Shown here in pieces: positions 10,969 to 23,543 of a stretch of 64,000 nucleotides of DNA; position 1 is the stretch's first letter, and the number at the start of each line of letters is the position of its first letter. The translations under genes were made by a program, and so were the position numbers. The stretch spans positions 23,934,001 through 23,998,000 of the forward strand of contig OX485804.1 in assembly GCA_950295325.1 (NCBI GenBank), written 5' to 3'. This DNA is from Polytrichum commune. Taxonomy: Eukaryota; Streptophyta; Polytrichopsida; Polytrichales; Polytrichaceae. The notes below the pieces were generated by a model. The model was not told where the DNA came from. It worked only from the letters and a program-made list of their open reading frames with translations, and did no database searches.

Positions 10969-13929
10969 TGGCCTCACAACACACTGCCATAATTAGTTAT
11001 AATAATAGTAAAAAAACTCACGGCCTATGGGAGGGTTCAATTCCCTCCTAATGAGATAGGCATGGGTTGTCCCATGGAGGATGGATAAATCAAATCATCA
11101 TTCATGTTGTCATCAAACTTTCAAAAATCGCATTTTTCCAATGTTGCCCCAATGTGAAAGGTTTGACGTTGACGTGAGTTTGACCAGTCTCAAATAGGGT
11201 TCACCAAGAAAGTGATTAAAACATGTGAAAACATTAGACATGGCCTGCTTGGGCAATGAAGGATTAAGCTACATTGTTTCATTCTTACCCATGTTTTTCC
11301 ATCATGATGTGGTAAGTTAGAAGGCTTTGTGTGTTCATCATGAAGTGAGTGCACCAATTTTGGGGCCTTGAGGGTAGTCCTATTAATGAGATTGACGATA
11401 CAAGACTAGGGGTAGGGGAGAGGGGGAATTGCCAGGTGCATCCACACAAGATTGGAGCCACTCATCTATGATCAAGGTTCCCTAGCCCAAAATAGAGTCC
11501 AATGGATTAGATTCAAAGGCCTGCATTGAAGGTGATGTCGCCAAATCATTATTATTCAATTGCAAGTTGTGAACATCTCATGTGATTCTTGGGGTGAGAG
11601 TTTGGAACATGTCAGATTCATCACCCTTAAGTCATACCATTACTCAATTCCTTGGATGCGTCATGTGGGATTGAGCGAGAATAATTCTCATGTAATTCCA
11701 AGATTCCCCATTTATCGGGAACACTCTTTTTGTGTATTGTGGAGTTTTTGACAAGCAACTATGAATTCAAAGTTTCTCAATTGCATCCCCTTTCTTTGGA
11801 ATGAGACCATCATCTAGGTGCTTAGTTATGTGATGGTACTCGTACAAGCACTTTTTGAAAAGTCATGAGGTCGACCCATTCAATTGCAAATTGCAATGCA
11901 ACAAGTCCAGAAGCCATGAAATGACCCCTTAGTTGAATGGGCCTCCTATGGGCACTTAAAGGTTAACATGTCCACTGTTGAAGATAGTGCCAAAGGTGAA
12001 GGTGATGGGGTACCAAAAGTAGGCTTGACAAAAACATTGTTTCATTGGTGGACCCTATGATAGAAATGATGAAACGTGTCTTAGATGTGGGAGTGTACCT
12101 CTTATGTTAACACGTTTTTGTTGCATGTACAATATGTTCATCATTAAAAACAACACATCTTTATTGGTGTTTCCACCACATTGCTTCTCAAAGTATGTAT
12201 AAATGACATTTTCACCACATGATAATGATTTCTTTCCCTAAGTAATTTCTTTTGCAATAGACATGTATTGACAATTAAAGTGTACTTTCATGTTTATTGT
12301 TATTTTTAGATAATAACTTTTGTCCATATTACATGAGCCCCTAAGTGCCCACCCGATGGAGGTCTTGAGATGACTTTGATTGCCCCTCTGTGACACTTTG
12401 GGAGTTATTTCTCCACATATGATAAGTAAATGACAACTCCAATCTTATAGATGGTTAGATCTAGTAGGTGAATATACCTCAAACAATTATAGCCATCTAA
12501 ATGTTTCCATTTGGGATAGAATAGCAAACATTTGAAGGAGTGTACTTGAATATGAAATGTTTAGATGGGCTTAATTTCAAACCAAACAAGCAATACAACA
12601 CTAGGAACTCTTATAGAAGATTTTAAAATCTGAAACAATTTGATGACCAAAATGGTCACATTTGAGTTTTTGACAAGCCTTCCTATGGGAACTAGACATT
12701 GCTGGATAAAGTTCCAATCTTTTGATAGAGGTACTTAAGGACTTCAAAATTTAAATCCCAACCGTAGATGTGACAAGAAGAATATTAAAAAAATACATAA
12801 AATATTTAGTGCATACGATTAAAAATTCAAAGGGAGATATGGCCCAAAACAATTAACATTCTAAATCCCTAAGTCTACCGGTTTGGGGAGCACTTACACT
12901 AGAAATCCCAACTGGTGAGAGTTTGACCCAATTTGTTAAAATTGCTAGGTCTCATATCTACTTCAGCTTGCAAAGAGAGTTCACATGTGGTTTTCAAATC
13001 TTATAACACCTACATACCAAAATACGAAAAATGTAGACCAAATTCAATCAACAAAACCGTAACACATTGCATGCATTTTGACACATCTAGTGGGCTTCGT
13101 GGGCACTTAGGGTTAACTCTAGTTCTTAGATTCATTACCAAATTCAAATTCCTACTAGTTCTTATTAAGGCATTCTATGCTGCATTTGTCGATTTTGGTT
13201 TGTTTCCTTCTTAGCCCTTGTTGGTGGATTGCATTATAAATTCAAACTTTCTTGTGTATTGTATGTTTGGAGTCATGTTGGGGATGTTGTACAAATATGA
13301 TAGCTATGAAAAAAATAACATTATAAGTAATTGAAGAGGTGACAAATAATATTGTCTTGCATTGAAAAGATGGTGGAGATTTATTGTCGTGGTTGATGAG
13401 TTCGTGTTCTAATTATGTTGTGTTAATGTGTTAGCCTTAGTTGTTTTTGTCATTTGGTTTGTGTTTGCTGACATCATCAGGAGCACAGATGATGATGTGT
13501 AGAAAAAAAAAAGGCTAATTATAAGAAATTGGTGAAAATCCTAATTATGGTGTGACGGATCATCCTAATTTCCAACGATTAAGCTACAATTAAAGCCTTT
13601 GTTGTTTTCAACTAAGGTCACCATTTCTGTGCCCAATTTTTATCTGTGAGGCATTTATTTAGGTTCCATGACTACTCCTTAATTTTAGGTTGGATCTAGT
13701 ACATGTCGATGTCTCAAGGTTACGATAACATCTGGCTTTCTCATGCCTATAGTGATTCCCACATTGTTGTATTTACTGAGGACTAATGCACTATTTTGAC
13801 AAAATGTCTTTGGATAGCTTCTGTGCATGGTTTGGATTTCTCATTCTGAGCTATCTAAAGTAGATGTGGCTAATTTCAACACAACAATATTCTGGAGATC
13901 TATGTTTGAGTAGTATGTGATTAGGTTTG

Positions 13930-14024
13930 GATCTAAAGTCGGACACCAAAAATACATGTGTTTAGAAAAGATTGGACCACGTGCTCAAAATTTGTTAATC
14001 ATTCTAGGTTCAACGGTCAACATG
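13930..14024 (+). repeat. Dispersed repeat, shared with 19383-19472
   Basis: 'ggatctaaa', 'cggacaccaaaa', 'gttaa.cattctag' and a final 'gtcaac' occur in the same order and spacing at both places, at moderate identity. Probably two old insertions of one family. Confidence 0.5.
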
Positions 14025-14507
14025 ATCATGGGACCTATATGACTTCTCAATAGGCACAAGAATCTTCACTCAAATAATTCAATATAAGCTCCGATAATTA
14101 TTCAATTTAGATTTGCTAATAATCATCTTGCATTAATTGCGTGTTTCATACCCTATGAGAAGTGGGTGCAGAGAGAAATGTACCACATAACACACATTTA
14201 AAATTTTGCAGCAATGAGTTGTTGTGGCTCGGGGATTGTAAGGCATGTGTTTCTCTTGTGGTATTTTCTGAGTGGATTTTGTAGTTCTTACATTAGACTC
14301 ATTATTGATGGTATCCTATGCATGTGCGTGACAATAGAAGGACATGAGGAATGGGAACTAGGCGAAAGCTCAAGAATCAATATTGCATGGCGCAATTGTG
14401 GGCTAGTAAGTCCTACAAGAAGTCCCACTTGGGTAACAAGTGGAAGAAGTTTTTTGCTAGCTCATCTCACGCCAAGGGAATGATCCTTGAGAAAATGTAA
14501 ATTGCCT

Positions 14508-14790
14508 CTTGCAACCAACCAACCAACACTCACTAAACACCAAACCTTCAACCCATATGCATACCCAAGTACCCACCCAATTGCACCCAACCCCCACCGA
14601 ACTCCAACCAATAAGCATTCAATATCTACCCAACGCCCACCCATAAACATCCAATACTCATCCAATGTGCACCTAATCCCAACTGAGCACCCACCGCATA
14701 ACATCTAACACTAACCCATTAACCCAATATCCCCACCCAACTCCAACCCCTCAACACTCTACCCCCACTCAACATCAATCTACCCTCATC
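14508..14790. repeat. C-rich degenerate repeat
   Basis: Repeated 'acccaacccc' and 'cacccaa' motifs give strong strand asymmetry, C-rich on plus and G-rich on minus. The tract creates open frames on both strands (14462-14708) that look like composition artefacts. Confidence 0.55.
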
Positions 14791-16422
14791 CGATAGCCAG
14801 TGATCTTGGACAGTTCCCACTCATGGGTAACCAATGACACCCTTGGTGGTCACCGAGGAGTTGATGATTGTGCTAGCCACCCACAAAGTAGTATAGGTCA
14901 CCAAAACAAGCAACACCACTTTGATACCGAGAGTTCCACTTGGCCATCTCAACTGGAACCCAATTATACACCAAACAACTACTAGGGCAGGTTTTCAATG
15001 CAAAAACAACTACCTTGCAAGATTCATTTGGACAAGATTTCTTCTAGTGGTGTCTACCATGTGTCTTCTTGTTAGGGTTTGCATTTTGGATTCTAGGGTT
15101 TTACAAACTAAAGGTTCTTGGAGCTCTCATGGGCTTTCTTTACTTCTGCAATCTAGATTGTGGCTAGCATACTGTAAACTTAGCTTTATTTGTTTGATAT
15201 ATCGGTGAGTTACATGCTATGGATGAAAAATATTCAATGGCTCTCTTTTTGGAAAGTGACAGTGGATTTTATATGTAATAAAGGATTGCTTAATTCATGA
15301 TGTATGGTTTGTATATGTAGTGGAGGCATTTATCACATTAAATTGAAAAGCTTAGTATAAATACATGACTTCACTCTTTAGCATGCTATTAGTATGTATA
15401 AACTATTTTTCTTTGTAAACTTCTTGTATATAGGGAGTTTAATTTCATAGTAAAATTTCTATATGTAAATAGGCATGTCATAAATGTTCTAAATTAATGT
15501 CTTTTTCTTGCTAGTCTTGCAACCTTCATTTTATAGGATATGGACAATATTTGTTAACATGAGAAAATGTTTGGGCATTTTGGAATGAAGTAGAGACCTA
15601 CCTAAAACAATTGGACTTTGTGTATTCAAATAGAAATGTTTGAAGGAATTACTTGAAACATATAATATGTTTTGCTACATCAAAAACATGTCATCTATTA
15701 GCTCATACCACTTGAAAAGTTTCAACCAAATTTGGTGATGTCTTATGGATTTATGAATAAGTAATAAATTGGTTTCAAGTGGAAATTTGCTTACATAATT
15801 AGATTTGCCAAGTTCTTCAAGTTAATGTGTGTTTTTGGTTGTGGGACTTTAGTGCAAGTTGAGTATCATGGATAATACTGCAAGTCTCAGAGTCGCTGAA
15901 GCTGAGTTTCTACCTCGCCAAATGATTAAACTTGAGGGCAAGATTGAACTCCAGAACACTCATTTGAGACATAATGTGTAGAGCTCAATAAAAGATTCCC
16001 GAAACTGAACACATAATGTCGATTGATATGATCAAGCCTTATTTTGTGAGAATATTTTAAAATCTCCCACATTTTGGTAATTTTTTAGGAAGATACTGAA
16101 GTTATTTTAAAAAATCACAAGAAGCGATTGTATGGGGAAAACATGTTGGTAATATCGGCAAACATTCTTGTACTCAAATTTTGGAACGTTGTGGGAGAAT
16201 GAAATTTTATCGAATAGTGAGTTCTGGTTTGATTCTGATCAGAGTGAAACTTGCATAATCATCCTTAGTAACTTCACCAAAACATAATCCTGGACTCTCA
16301 AAAGATTGATTGGGACCAAGTTATCTCCAACATCTGTGTTGAGTCCCACTTCAACTTTGCTTAGCTTATCTATCAAGCAAGAAGGAACTGCAAAGTCACT
16401 CTCTCCGTATCCAACACTGTAA

Positions 16423-16971
16423 GGGCCAAGTTCCATGTACCGGTCCCGGTCCGTTTTTTTTGAAATAAATGGGTGGGCCGGTGAAAAGAGGGTGGTGCCA
16501 TGTGCCCATCCCTCTCACCCAAGGACCGGTACCCCCCATGGATGGGTGTCCCATGTTTTGTGTTGTGGAAGAACGGGTGCCAAAGGACCGGCGGTCCTAA
16601 CGGTAACGTGAAGGACATGTGCCAGTTAGAGAGCTATGGTGACCGGATCGGCCGGTCACCTAGGGTACACCCTTGGATACTAAAGGCCACTTTGTTCTTC
16701 TAATCCCTTCTTTTGAGGAGTACTCCTAGGGAACCGTGTATTTTATGATGTTTTTAGAATCTAGATGACCTTCATTGCCGGTGACCTTCATAAAGTGTCA
16801 TGTCTTATCACTCACCAAATTTAGTTAGAAAGTAGGAAATCGGAATAAACTGGCACCCCACATAGAAGTACCCCTCCATAAAATGGGTGACATCACCCAT
16901 TTTTTGGATGATGTCACCCGTTTCTCACCCATCGGAAAAACGGACCGGGACCGGTACATGGACCTTGGCCC
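16423..16971. mobile_element. MITE, PIF/Harbinger-like
   Basis: Terminal inverted repeats of about 37 bp: left GGGCCAAGTTCCATGTACCG, right the inverse with CTTGGCCC at the end. Both flanks carry TAA (16420-16422 and 16972-16974), the 3-bp duplication typical of PIF/Harbinger and Tourist elements. It is 549 bp long with no transposase. The inside holds further palindromes, such as the GTGACCGG..CCGGTCAC pair near 16640. Confidence 0.7.
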
Positions 16972-17162
16972 TAAGAATGCAGAAGGGATGGCATATAATT
17001 TTGCATGGAGAAAGTTTATGTCAAGGTTTGAACACCATTACCTGCTAATATTATAGAAGTCTTCTTAAGATAACCTTTGAGTATGACCGGGGGCTTAATA
17101 TGAAATGTGCTTCGACAGTTGTATGACTTGGTTGAAATCTGCCTGTTCGATATTTATTTAGA

Positions 17163-17419
17163 TGGTGGAGGATGGGGCTAGAATTTTCGACTTGGATCAT
17201 CATGACGTTACTAGATAGGCCAAGCGCTAGATGATCCGAATCGAAAATTCCAGCCCCATCCTCTACTAAACATGAGGATCCGCTGCATGTGCGTCGATTT
17301 TGTGAAGTTTCAAATGGTGGAGGAAGGGGCTAGAATTTTCGACTTGGACCATCATAGGGTGGGCACGCCAAGCTCTAGATGATCCGAATTGAAAACTCCA
17401 GCCCCGCCCTCTACTAAAT
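17163..17419. repeat. Pair of tandem long hairpins
   Basis: Two units (17163-17270 and 17314-17419) each consist of a roughly 38-base arm starting GGTGGAGGA.GGGGCTAGAAT and its near-perfect inverse, around an unrelated short loop. The arms are conserved between units while the loops differ. About 43 bp separates the units. Confidence 0.75.
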
Positions 17420-20400
17420 GGGAGTTCGCCTTGGAGACCTTGACTTGGATAAAGTATTATGGTTTACCGCATGGGATCTGCAATTGAAAAACAAATAGAG
17501 ATCAGTCAGTTGCTATTTGCAAAATTTTGGAACTGACAAAGGTAGACATTTTGAGTTGGAGAATCATTTGGAGCCCAGGGATTTGATATGGGAGAATCCC
17601 AAGGACATATGACTGAGTTCAATCTATAATGTAACTGTAGTAGGTTGGGCTTTATCTTGTGTTTAGTAGATCCTCTTACAAATACCCCCTTTGATGTAGT
17701 AGAATGTCCTAGTTAAGGTGGAGTATGACTTCATGGCCCAGTCATGAAATAGTGTTGCACAAGCTACAATTGTTTCTTAGTACTATTCTACCAACTCATC
17801 CCACTGTGATACTAGAAGTGCAATAAAGGTTTTGAGATTTGATATAAAACAAAACAGGAAACCTCTTATAAGTCAATGTAAGCACAAAGCCCATTCAAGT
17901 GATGAAGTGGGCCTCACTACTAGTAACCTACCTACCAGACCTCATCTGTCCTCCTCCACTCACATTCGCAAACTTGCAACACTTGTTCCGGTTGCAAAAT
18001 GTTAAATTGAATGCACACAGAACATGTTTTGCCACACAAGTTAACTAGGAGGTGAACGTTAAATCAGTATAAATGGAGGGCTCAAGGCACCACACTGTAT
18101 CTCCCAATGTGCAGTTCCTCTGCCAAACAACCATTTTTTTTAAGTTCAAACTAGGAAACTAATGAAGATGAAGGTTCGGAAACTTATGGCCACATGAAGT
18201 TAAGCATATTATATTACAGTGGTTTTCTATTAGACTACGACACATGTATTCAGATGAGTGGCTTAGAGAGGGAATAACCAAGCTTTTGCATGTTGCAGGG
18301 CTTTACAGAACTGAATTATACTTGAATGCAGCAAATCACACCTTGTGGCCACGATCCAGGCATGACCGGGACGAATATTGGAGTCTCATCAATTAAGAGA
18401 GAGGAGAAAACACTGCAAATAGCTGCAATTAAGAGATTAATTACACATATTCTTGAAAAAAGGCTCCCGGCCATGGCCACCAGATCCAGAAAGACAAACC
18501 CTTTGCATCTCTTAGATTGGGAGTTAACATGTAAGTCTAGGAGAAACGATGCACAGTCTGCGGGAGAGAGGTCATCAATCACATCAAATTTGCTGAGAGT
18601 GCTCGAAACTTACCAATCTGAAGAGGTCCACTTGAAATGAAGTTGGGATGCAAGCAACCCTTAACTATTCCCAAGAGGAATGTCAGGCCAACACTCAATC
18701 TAAAGAGATCCAATGAGTATGAAGGTGTCAAGCTAACCGACCTCACGCTAACTATTTTCAAGTGGATCTAGTTTCGAGTGCAACCAGCTCATCCCAGATC
18801 GCATGAGACAGGCATGCCCCACACCATCCTTCCACACCAAACCTGCAAAAACTTTGTTCTTATTTGACACATAATCTATCCTTTGAGCTAGTTTGTGACT
18901 AGAGTCCTACCACAGGCTCTAAGTTATAAGATGCAGTGAGCCGGTCATTGGAAACAGTTGGTACGAAGCATTGGAGGAACACCAGCTCCAGCTGCTTCAA
19001 AACTTTTCAAACAGATGCCCTACACACACACACTTGAATTCTCCCTACAATCTGCATACTGCTCACCCAAACACCTTCTTTATACATGCTCAGTCTACGA
19101 AACTTTCGCCTCCTTGACAGAAGTAGGAACCCAAGTGAGTGCAGATTATTACTTCCCCGGTGTGAAGTTCTTTGACATACAACCAGTTTCCATTGAGAAG
19201 ATATTATGGAAGTTGGAAATCTTGTTGAGCCACTTTCTGTACCTTGTCTGTCTGGATCTTGTTGATTTCAGCTGAGGTGCTTCCTTACTAGACTTAAGCT
19301 GTCATTTATGACTATTAAGGTAAGAGAGCCTAATATGGTTACATATCTTATATGGACACCAATATACGTGAGTTGGCATGGATCTAAAACGGACACCAAA
19401 AGACATGCATTTACAGAAAAATCATATTAATATGCCTTCAAAATATGTTAACCATTCTAGTTTTAAGAGTCAACATAAATTGGGCCGGTGGGGAGAGACT
19501 TACGGAACCAAGTTATGATACCATGGTCGTCATCTTTGAACTATCATGTCTATTTTTGAGGGCCTCCAAATTTCTCTGCAGTTGAGCCTAACTCCTCCAT
19601 CCACATCTCCAGATTGACAACCAAAATTTAGAGATTGTGAATCGATTGCATTTCATAACGAACATATAAAAAATATTATGTTAAGATAACAAAACCTTTT
19701 TAGTTCTTTCTACCTTATGTAGACTGAGTTTGCATTGTTGTGAGCTGGACAATCACAATTTTTAGACTTACACAAGTTGTTAACATGGTGTGATTCGTAT
19801 GATCTAGGTTATAGATTGCATATTCCACCAGTCAACTTATACAGTGTTTATAGATGAGCCACACTTCACCAAGTTATGGTTGACTCGTGATTCGAACTTT
19901 CCTCTGAGAATCGATCGAAGACCATGAGGCAAGAGTCCATCTTGATACAGTTCTCTCAATTTCCATGTGCTCTGTATAGTCCAGTGACATCCTAGTCCGA
20001 TCTCCAGCTTGTTGGCTCTTGTTCATTTTGGTAAGTTGTTGTTTTCTTGTGGTTTCTCAACAATAGATGATCTTTCCATAGATGCATGTAGGTGTTCTAT
20101 TCTTACAAATCAAATGGCATGCTTAACCCCTACAGTATTCAAAATGGGTCATCCGAAGCCCTGTCTGTTTGAGAATTCATTCATAGATGCACATTGAAAA
20201 GTATCTAACAGAATCTAATCGTATGGGTGTAAAGAAGTTGAAGCTACAAAACCCAATATTATTATTCAGCAATCAAAATCTCAAAAAATTTTAGATCTTC
20301 ACAAATGTAGGAGTAGAGGTATGATGTGGGTAGCATTGGAGCCTATTTTTGGAGGGTATAAAAAGTGAAATGTTACATTATTTTAAGAATTTGGCAAATC

Positions 20401-20725
20401 TTATGGGGGTCCGATTGAAGTTGGAAAATGAAGCTTCCTTTCATTTCACCTTAATGATAATTAACTTTGACTCTTCAAATGTTGAACTCTAATAAAGAGT
20501 CTCAAACAAATCCGTCTTCTATGTCAGAAGATTTGAAGATTTGTACAGTAGGTGTTCTTATAGAATAGTTAACAAGTGCAACTTCCATGTAAACTATGGT
20601 ATTTGATAAGTTCTAGGCATGAATGGTTATTGCTTAGCATCCAAATTGGGACCTATATAACTAGTCAAATCTCAGTATAAAATTCATAAAATGGTAAACA
20701 AAGCCTTGAAAATTTGGACTACTTA
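17420..20725. other. Mostly anonymous DNA with possible exon fragments
   Basis: No complete gene is supported. On the minus strand an ORF ending near 18610 runs into a good donor (GTAAGT) and encodes a hydrophobic stretch (LSVGLTFLLGIVKG). A second frame at 18316-18530 after CCCGCAG encodes another (VINLLIAAICSVFSSLL). These could be exons of a membrane protein, but no family is recognised. A dispersed repeat (19383-19472) also lies here. Confidence 0.3.
18316..18761 (-). other. Possible exon pair of an unknown membrane protein
   Basis: The upstream frame (about 18761-18610) ends at a GTAAGT donor. A pyrimidine-rich run ending CCCGCAG lies about 60 bases on, and the following frame is hydrophobic to a stop at 18316. 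The implied intron is very short, and alternative readings are equally possible. Nothing links it to a named family. Confidence 0.2.
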
Positions 20726-20733
20726 GACAATAT

Positions 20734-21240
20734 CCCGGGTACGCAACTCCCATATTATACGCAGGGGGCATCGTATGAAAAACGGTTTAGAGGACGGCTT
20801 TTGTAAAAATTATATCAAATTACATCAAATTAAAATGATCAAAAAGTTGGGTGAAGACCAAATTAAATAAAATGAGATGAAAAAAAAGTTGGGTTGCATA
20901 TTTATTAAGCCTCCCATTAAAATTATAAGCCACGAATAGTTGCCTCCCATTAAAATTATAATCCATTCACAATGTTAAAATTTTATTAAAAAGTCCAAAA
21001 AGTTGGGTAGTTTGACCTATGGTACATGTATTAAAAAAAATCATATAATTAGGTTTTTAATGCAATTATATGCTTCAAAATATATTCATTTCCTATATAT
21101 AATTACATTTTTGGATTCCTTGTTAGAAAGGCTACAAGGGTTTCCTGCATTGAAACAAATTGTATCACTCAATATTAGACTAAAACGCATTATAAGTGAT
21201 TATAATCAGGACCATATAATACGGGAGTTGTGTACCCGGG
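20734..21240. mobile_element. MITE with 8-bp target duplication
   Basis: Terminal inverted repeats CCCGGGTACRCAACTCCC continue as RTATTATA. The left copy starts at 20734 and the right copy ends at 21240. Both are flanked by GACAATAT (20726-20733 and 21241-21248). Eight bases suggests hAT; reading one more shared base would give nine and suggest a Mutator-like element. The 507-bp interior is AT-rich, and the 102-codon ORF inside (21003-21311) crosses the right end, so it is not an element gene. Confidence 0.75.
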
Positions 21241-21248
21241 GACAATAT

Positions 21249-22072
21249 CCAATATCAAAATTTATCCCCACACTAGAGGGGGTATTGGTGGACTTTTTGT
21301 GTGTCTCTTAATACCTATGGAAAATCTCAATCCTTGTATTATGCTCAAATCATGTAGGAACAATTGGAGATGATGTATTGCAATTTTGCACACAATTTTT
21401 TAGGAGATTTGAATGAATTTGAGTATGATAAGACCTCCAAAGCTCGCTTCAAATGACTTTCTCGGACACATACACCCATCACCATAGTACTTAAGGATTC
21501 ATCCTTAAGACCCCACCACAACTCAAAATGATGTCATTTCATGGAGGGAACTCCCTTTTAATGCCCTTAGGTGGGGCCAACCCATAATTTGGGGTGGGAG
21601 ACTCTTCATTTGGTAATGGACATGTGTTGAATCAAACAAGCAAACTTTCCCTCCAAAATTCTTGAGGATGTTGCCACAATATGCAATTAAATTCTATGCA
21701 TTTTCCAACACCAACTTTAGTTTTTGCCCAAAAGATATTTTCCAAGATGACGTGAGGATTCGTATATCTTTCACAAAATCTTGGGATCTTAGAAGTGTGT
21801 CAATGGGTTTGCTAATAAAATTGAAGCAACCAAAAAGTCTGGATTATAAAAGTTATATGACAAAATTTACATTAATACGAATTTTTAGTGATCTTGCCAT
21901 GCTTGAAAAATGAAGGTGGGCAACATTAATTCCAATCAGGGGAAACATCATAGTACTTTGGATCGCTCTTAAATCACCCGACCTTCCAGTCAATGTTGTA
22001 TGTATGCCCACAAAGTCTAGATAAAGAGTCCAATGTTGGAAGTTTAAAATCCTATCGTTGACTTGAACAAAC
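21249..22072. other. Non-coding DNA upstream of the split transposase exon
   Basis: No supported gene. It includes a dispersed-repeat fragment (about 21540-21600) and probably the intron that ends ACAAACAG just before 22073. Confidence 0.35.
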
Positions 22073-22101
22073 AGCCTCACACTGCAATTGAAGCCATCAG
22101 G

Positions 22102-23208
22102 CAGGGGTGTTTTTTCACAAGGTCCCTAACATGTCTAGGGACATGTTCATAAAAAAAAAACATTTCCAGTGGACGGGTTCTTAGAAAATGAACCGGTTTT
22201 GGGACGTGTCAAATTCACTTTGGACGGGTTCTAAAAATAACATTTTTTAAATTAAAAAAATGGTACAAATATCAATTACGTTATGTCATATATGACATGT
22301 GAATATAAGCATAATGCAATCAACCCACTAATACCCAATCAAACTATCAATCTTGAAGTGCTTTATTCACCTGCATACATTAATTCATCAACCACAAAAT
22401 TTAGAACCTTTTTAACATAATGTCAAAGACAACGCTTCCACCATCTTTGGCACATGTAAGGCTCAAATATCTACTCATACATTGACCCAACAACTTACAA
22501 GCTCAACCCTGCAATTTGCTAGGGTTTAACTCGAATTGACAGAAATTTCCTGCACAACCCTCGAATCTGCACTCAACCCACAACAAAAGAGAGGAATAAG
22601 ACTCTCAAGATTTAGGATGCTAATGAATCGAACATATGCAACTGAAAGCTAAAGCAACTGAGAGACTGGTGAGAGATAACTTGATTGCAGTCGTCAAATC
22701 AGCCGGTTGAGTTTGAGAAAACACTTGTTGAAGTTCAAGATTGCAGGAGGAGATTGTTCCAGCGGCACTCTCCAACTTCTTGAATTCGAGTTAGTTTCAA
22801 ATGAACCGGTTGAGTTTGAATGACTGAGTCTAGTTCAGTTTCTCTGAACTAGTATGTGGACAAACAGACAAAATGGGGCAGTGGCAAGCTGGCAAATTGG
22901 TAATTATAATAGAAAAAGTAGAAATGAACGAAGATAGTAAGATACTATTGTTTCCAAGTGGCAAGTGCACCAATCACATGCCGACATCTTTCGGGTTATC
23001 TTTATCGATTTTTTTTTCCTTTAACTTTTTCATGAACGGGTTGGTTTAGAAATTACCGGTTTTGGGACGGGTTGTTTTTTCTTCAACCTCTCCATGGACG
23101 GGTTGGTTTTGAAATTACCGGTTTTGGGACGGGTTGCAATTTTTTTTGCCTTTCAATTCGAGGTTTTGGGACGTGGACGGGTAAAAACTTTGTGAAAAAA
23201 CAGCCCTG
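22102..23208. mobile_element. Non-autonomous hAT element
   Basis: The left end CAGGGGTGTTTTTTCAC and the right end GTGAAAAAACAGCCCTG are inverted. The flanks carry CCATCAGG (22094-22101 and 23209-23216), an exact 8-bp duplication. The subterminal regions hold clustered GGACGGGT and CCGGTTTTGGGACG motifs, likely transposase binding sites. No transposase frame is present in its 1107 bp. It lies inside a coding exon. Confidence 0.85.
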
Positions 23209-23244
23209 CCATCAGGCGTCGACGGGATGAAGCATGGGAGTATG

Positions 23245-23543
23245 TATTGAAGGATTCAATAGGAGTAGAGAAAATATTGCACAAACATTCACACATACAC
23301 AAAGACATGAACAATGCTTGGAGTGAAATGGTTTTCCTCACCCCCGGCCTCGCCGTTTATTCATAAGTTTAGGTTACATTGTGCCGGCCAACACTAGCTT
23401 GGTGGCCAACCCTAGCTTCGGCGGCCAACCCTAAACCGAGCGTTGACTTCTCGGTTTTTGTTGACTCTTTATTTACCAATGCAACCTTTGACCAAGAGCA
23501 ACATTAAGGCTTTCTTTCTCCATTCAAAGCCTTTCTTTCTACA
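23245..23543 (-). repeat. Copia 3' LTR
   Basis: 299 bp, highly similar to 28094-28376. On the minus strand it starts TGTAGAAAG and ends CCTTCAATA. It includes the additional 'gccaaccctagctt' repeat unit. Confidence 0.9.

Larger units (their letters stand above)
9320..10978 (+). mobile_element. TGTGAG-family LTR-like element, copy B
   Basis: It runs from TGTGAGCCCAAAATGGTGCC to GGCCTCACA and aligns over its length with copy C (30502-32103). In order it holds a conserved 5' block, a CT-rich tract after 'actacttaagg' (about 9660-9770), a tandem array (10028-10505), the small ORF (10686-10850) and the terminal hairpin (10929-10968). No target duplication is visible (left flank AATTA, right flank ACACA), which fits one LTR of a once complete or rearranged element better than a solo insertion. 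Confidence 0.75.
10979..16422. other. Long anonymous AT-rich DNA
   Basis: No supported gene in 5.4 kb. It contains a fragment of an old dispersed repeat (about 11030-11080), scattered ORFs under 100 codons with no motif, a C-rich tract (14508-14790) and a repeat segment shared with 19383-19472. A minus-strand ORF of 65 codons at 16239-16436 is unrecognised; it follows a possible acceptor (CTTACAG) interrupted by the MITE at 16423. Confidence 0.4.

Noticed and set aside
2996-10978. Copies A and B as the two LTRs of one complete element
   Set aside because: They are in the same orientation, but A is much more diverged from B than C is. No flanking duplication joins 2991-2995 with 10979-10983, and there is no polypurine tract beside A.
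14462-14708. Overlapping ORFs on both strands with Pro/Thr or Gly/Trp-rich peptides
   Set aside because: Both arise from the C-rich degenerate repeat and have no motif.
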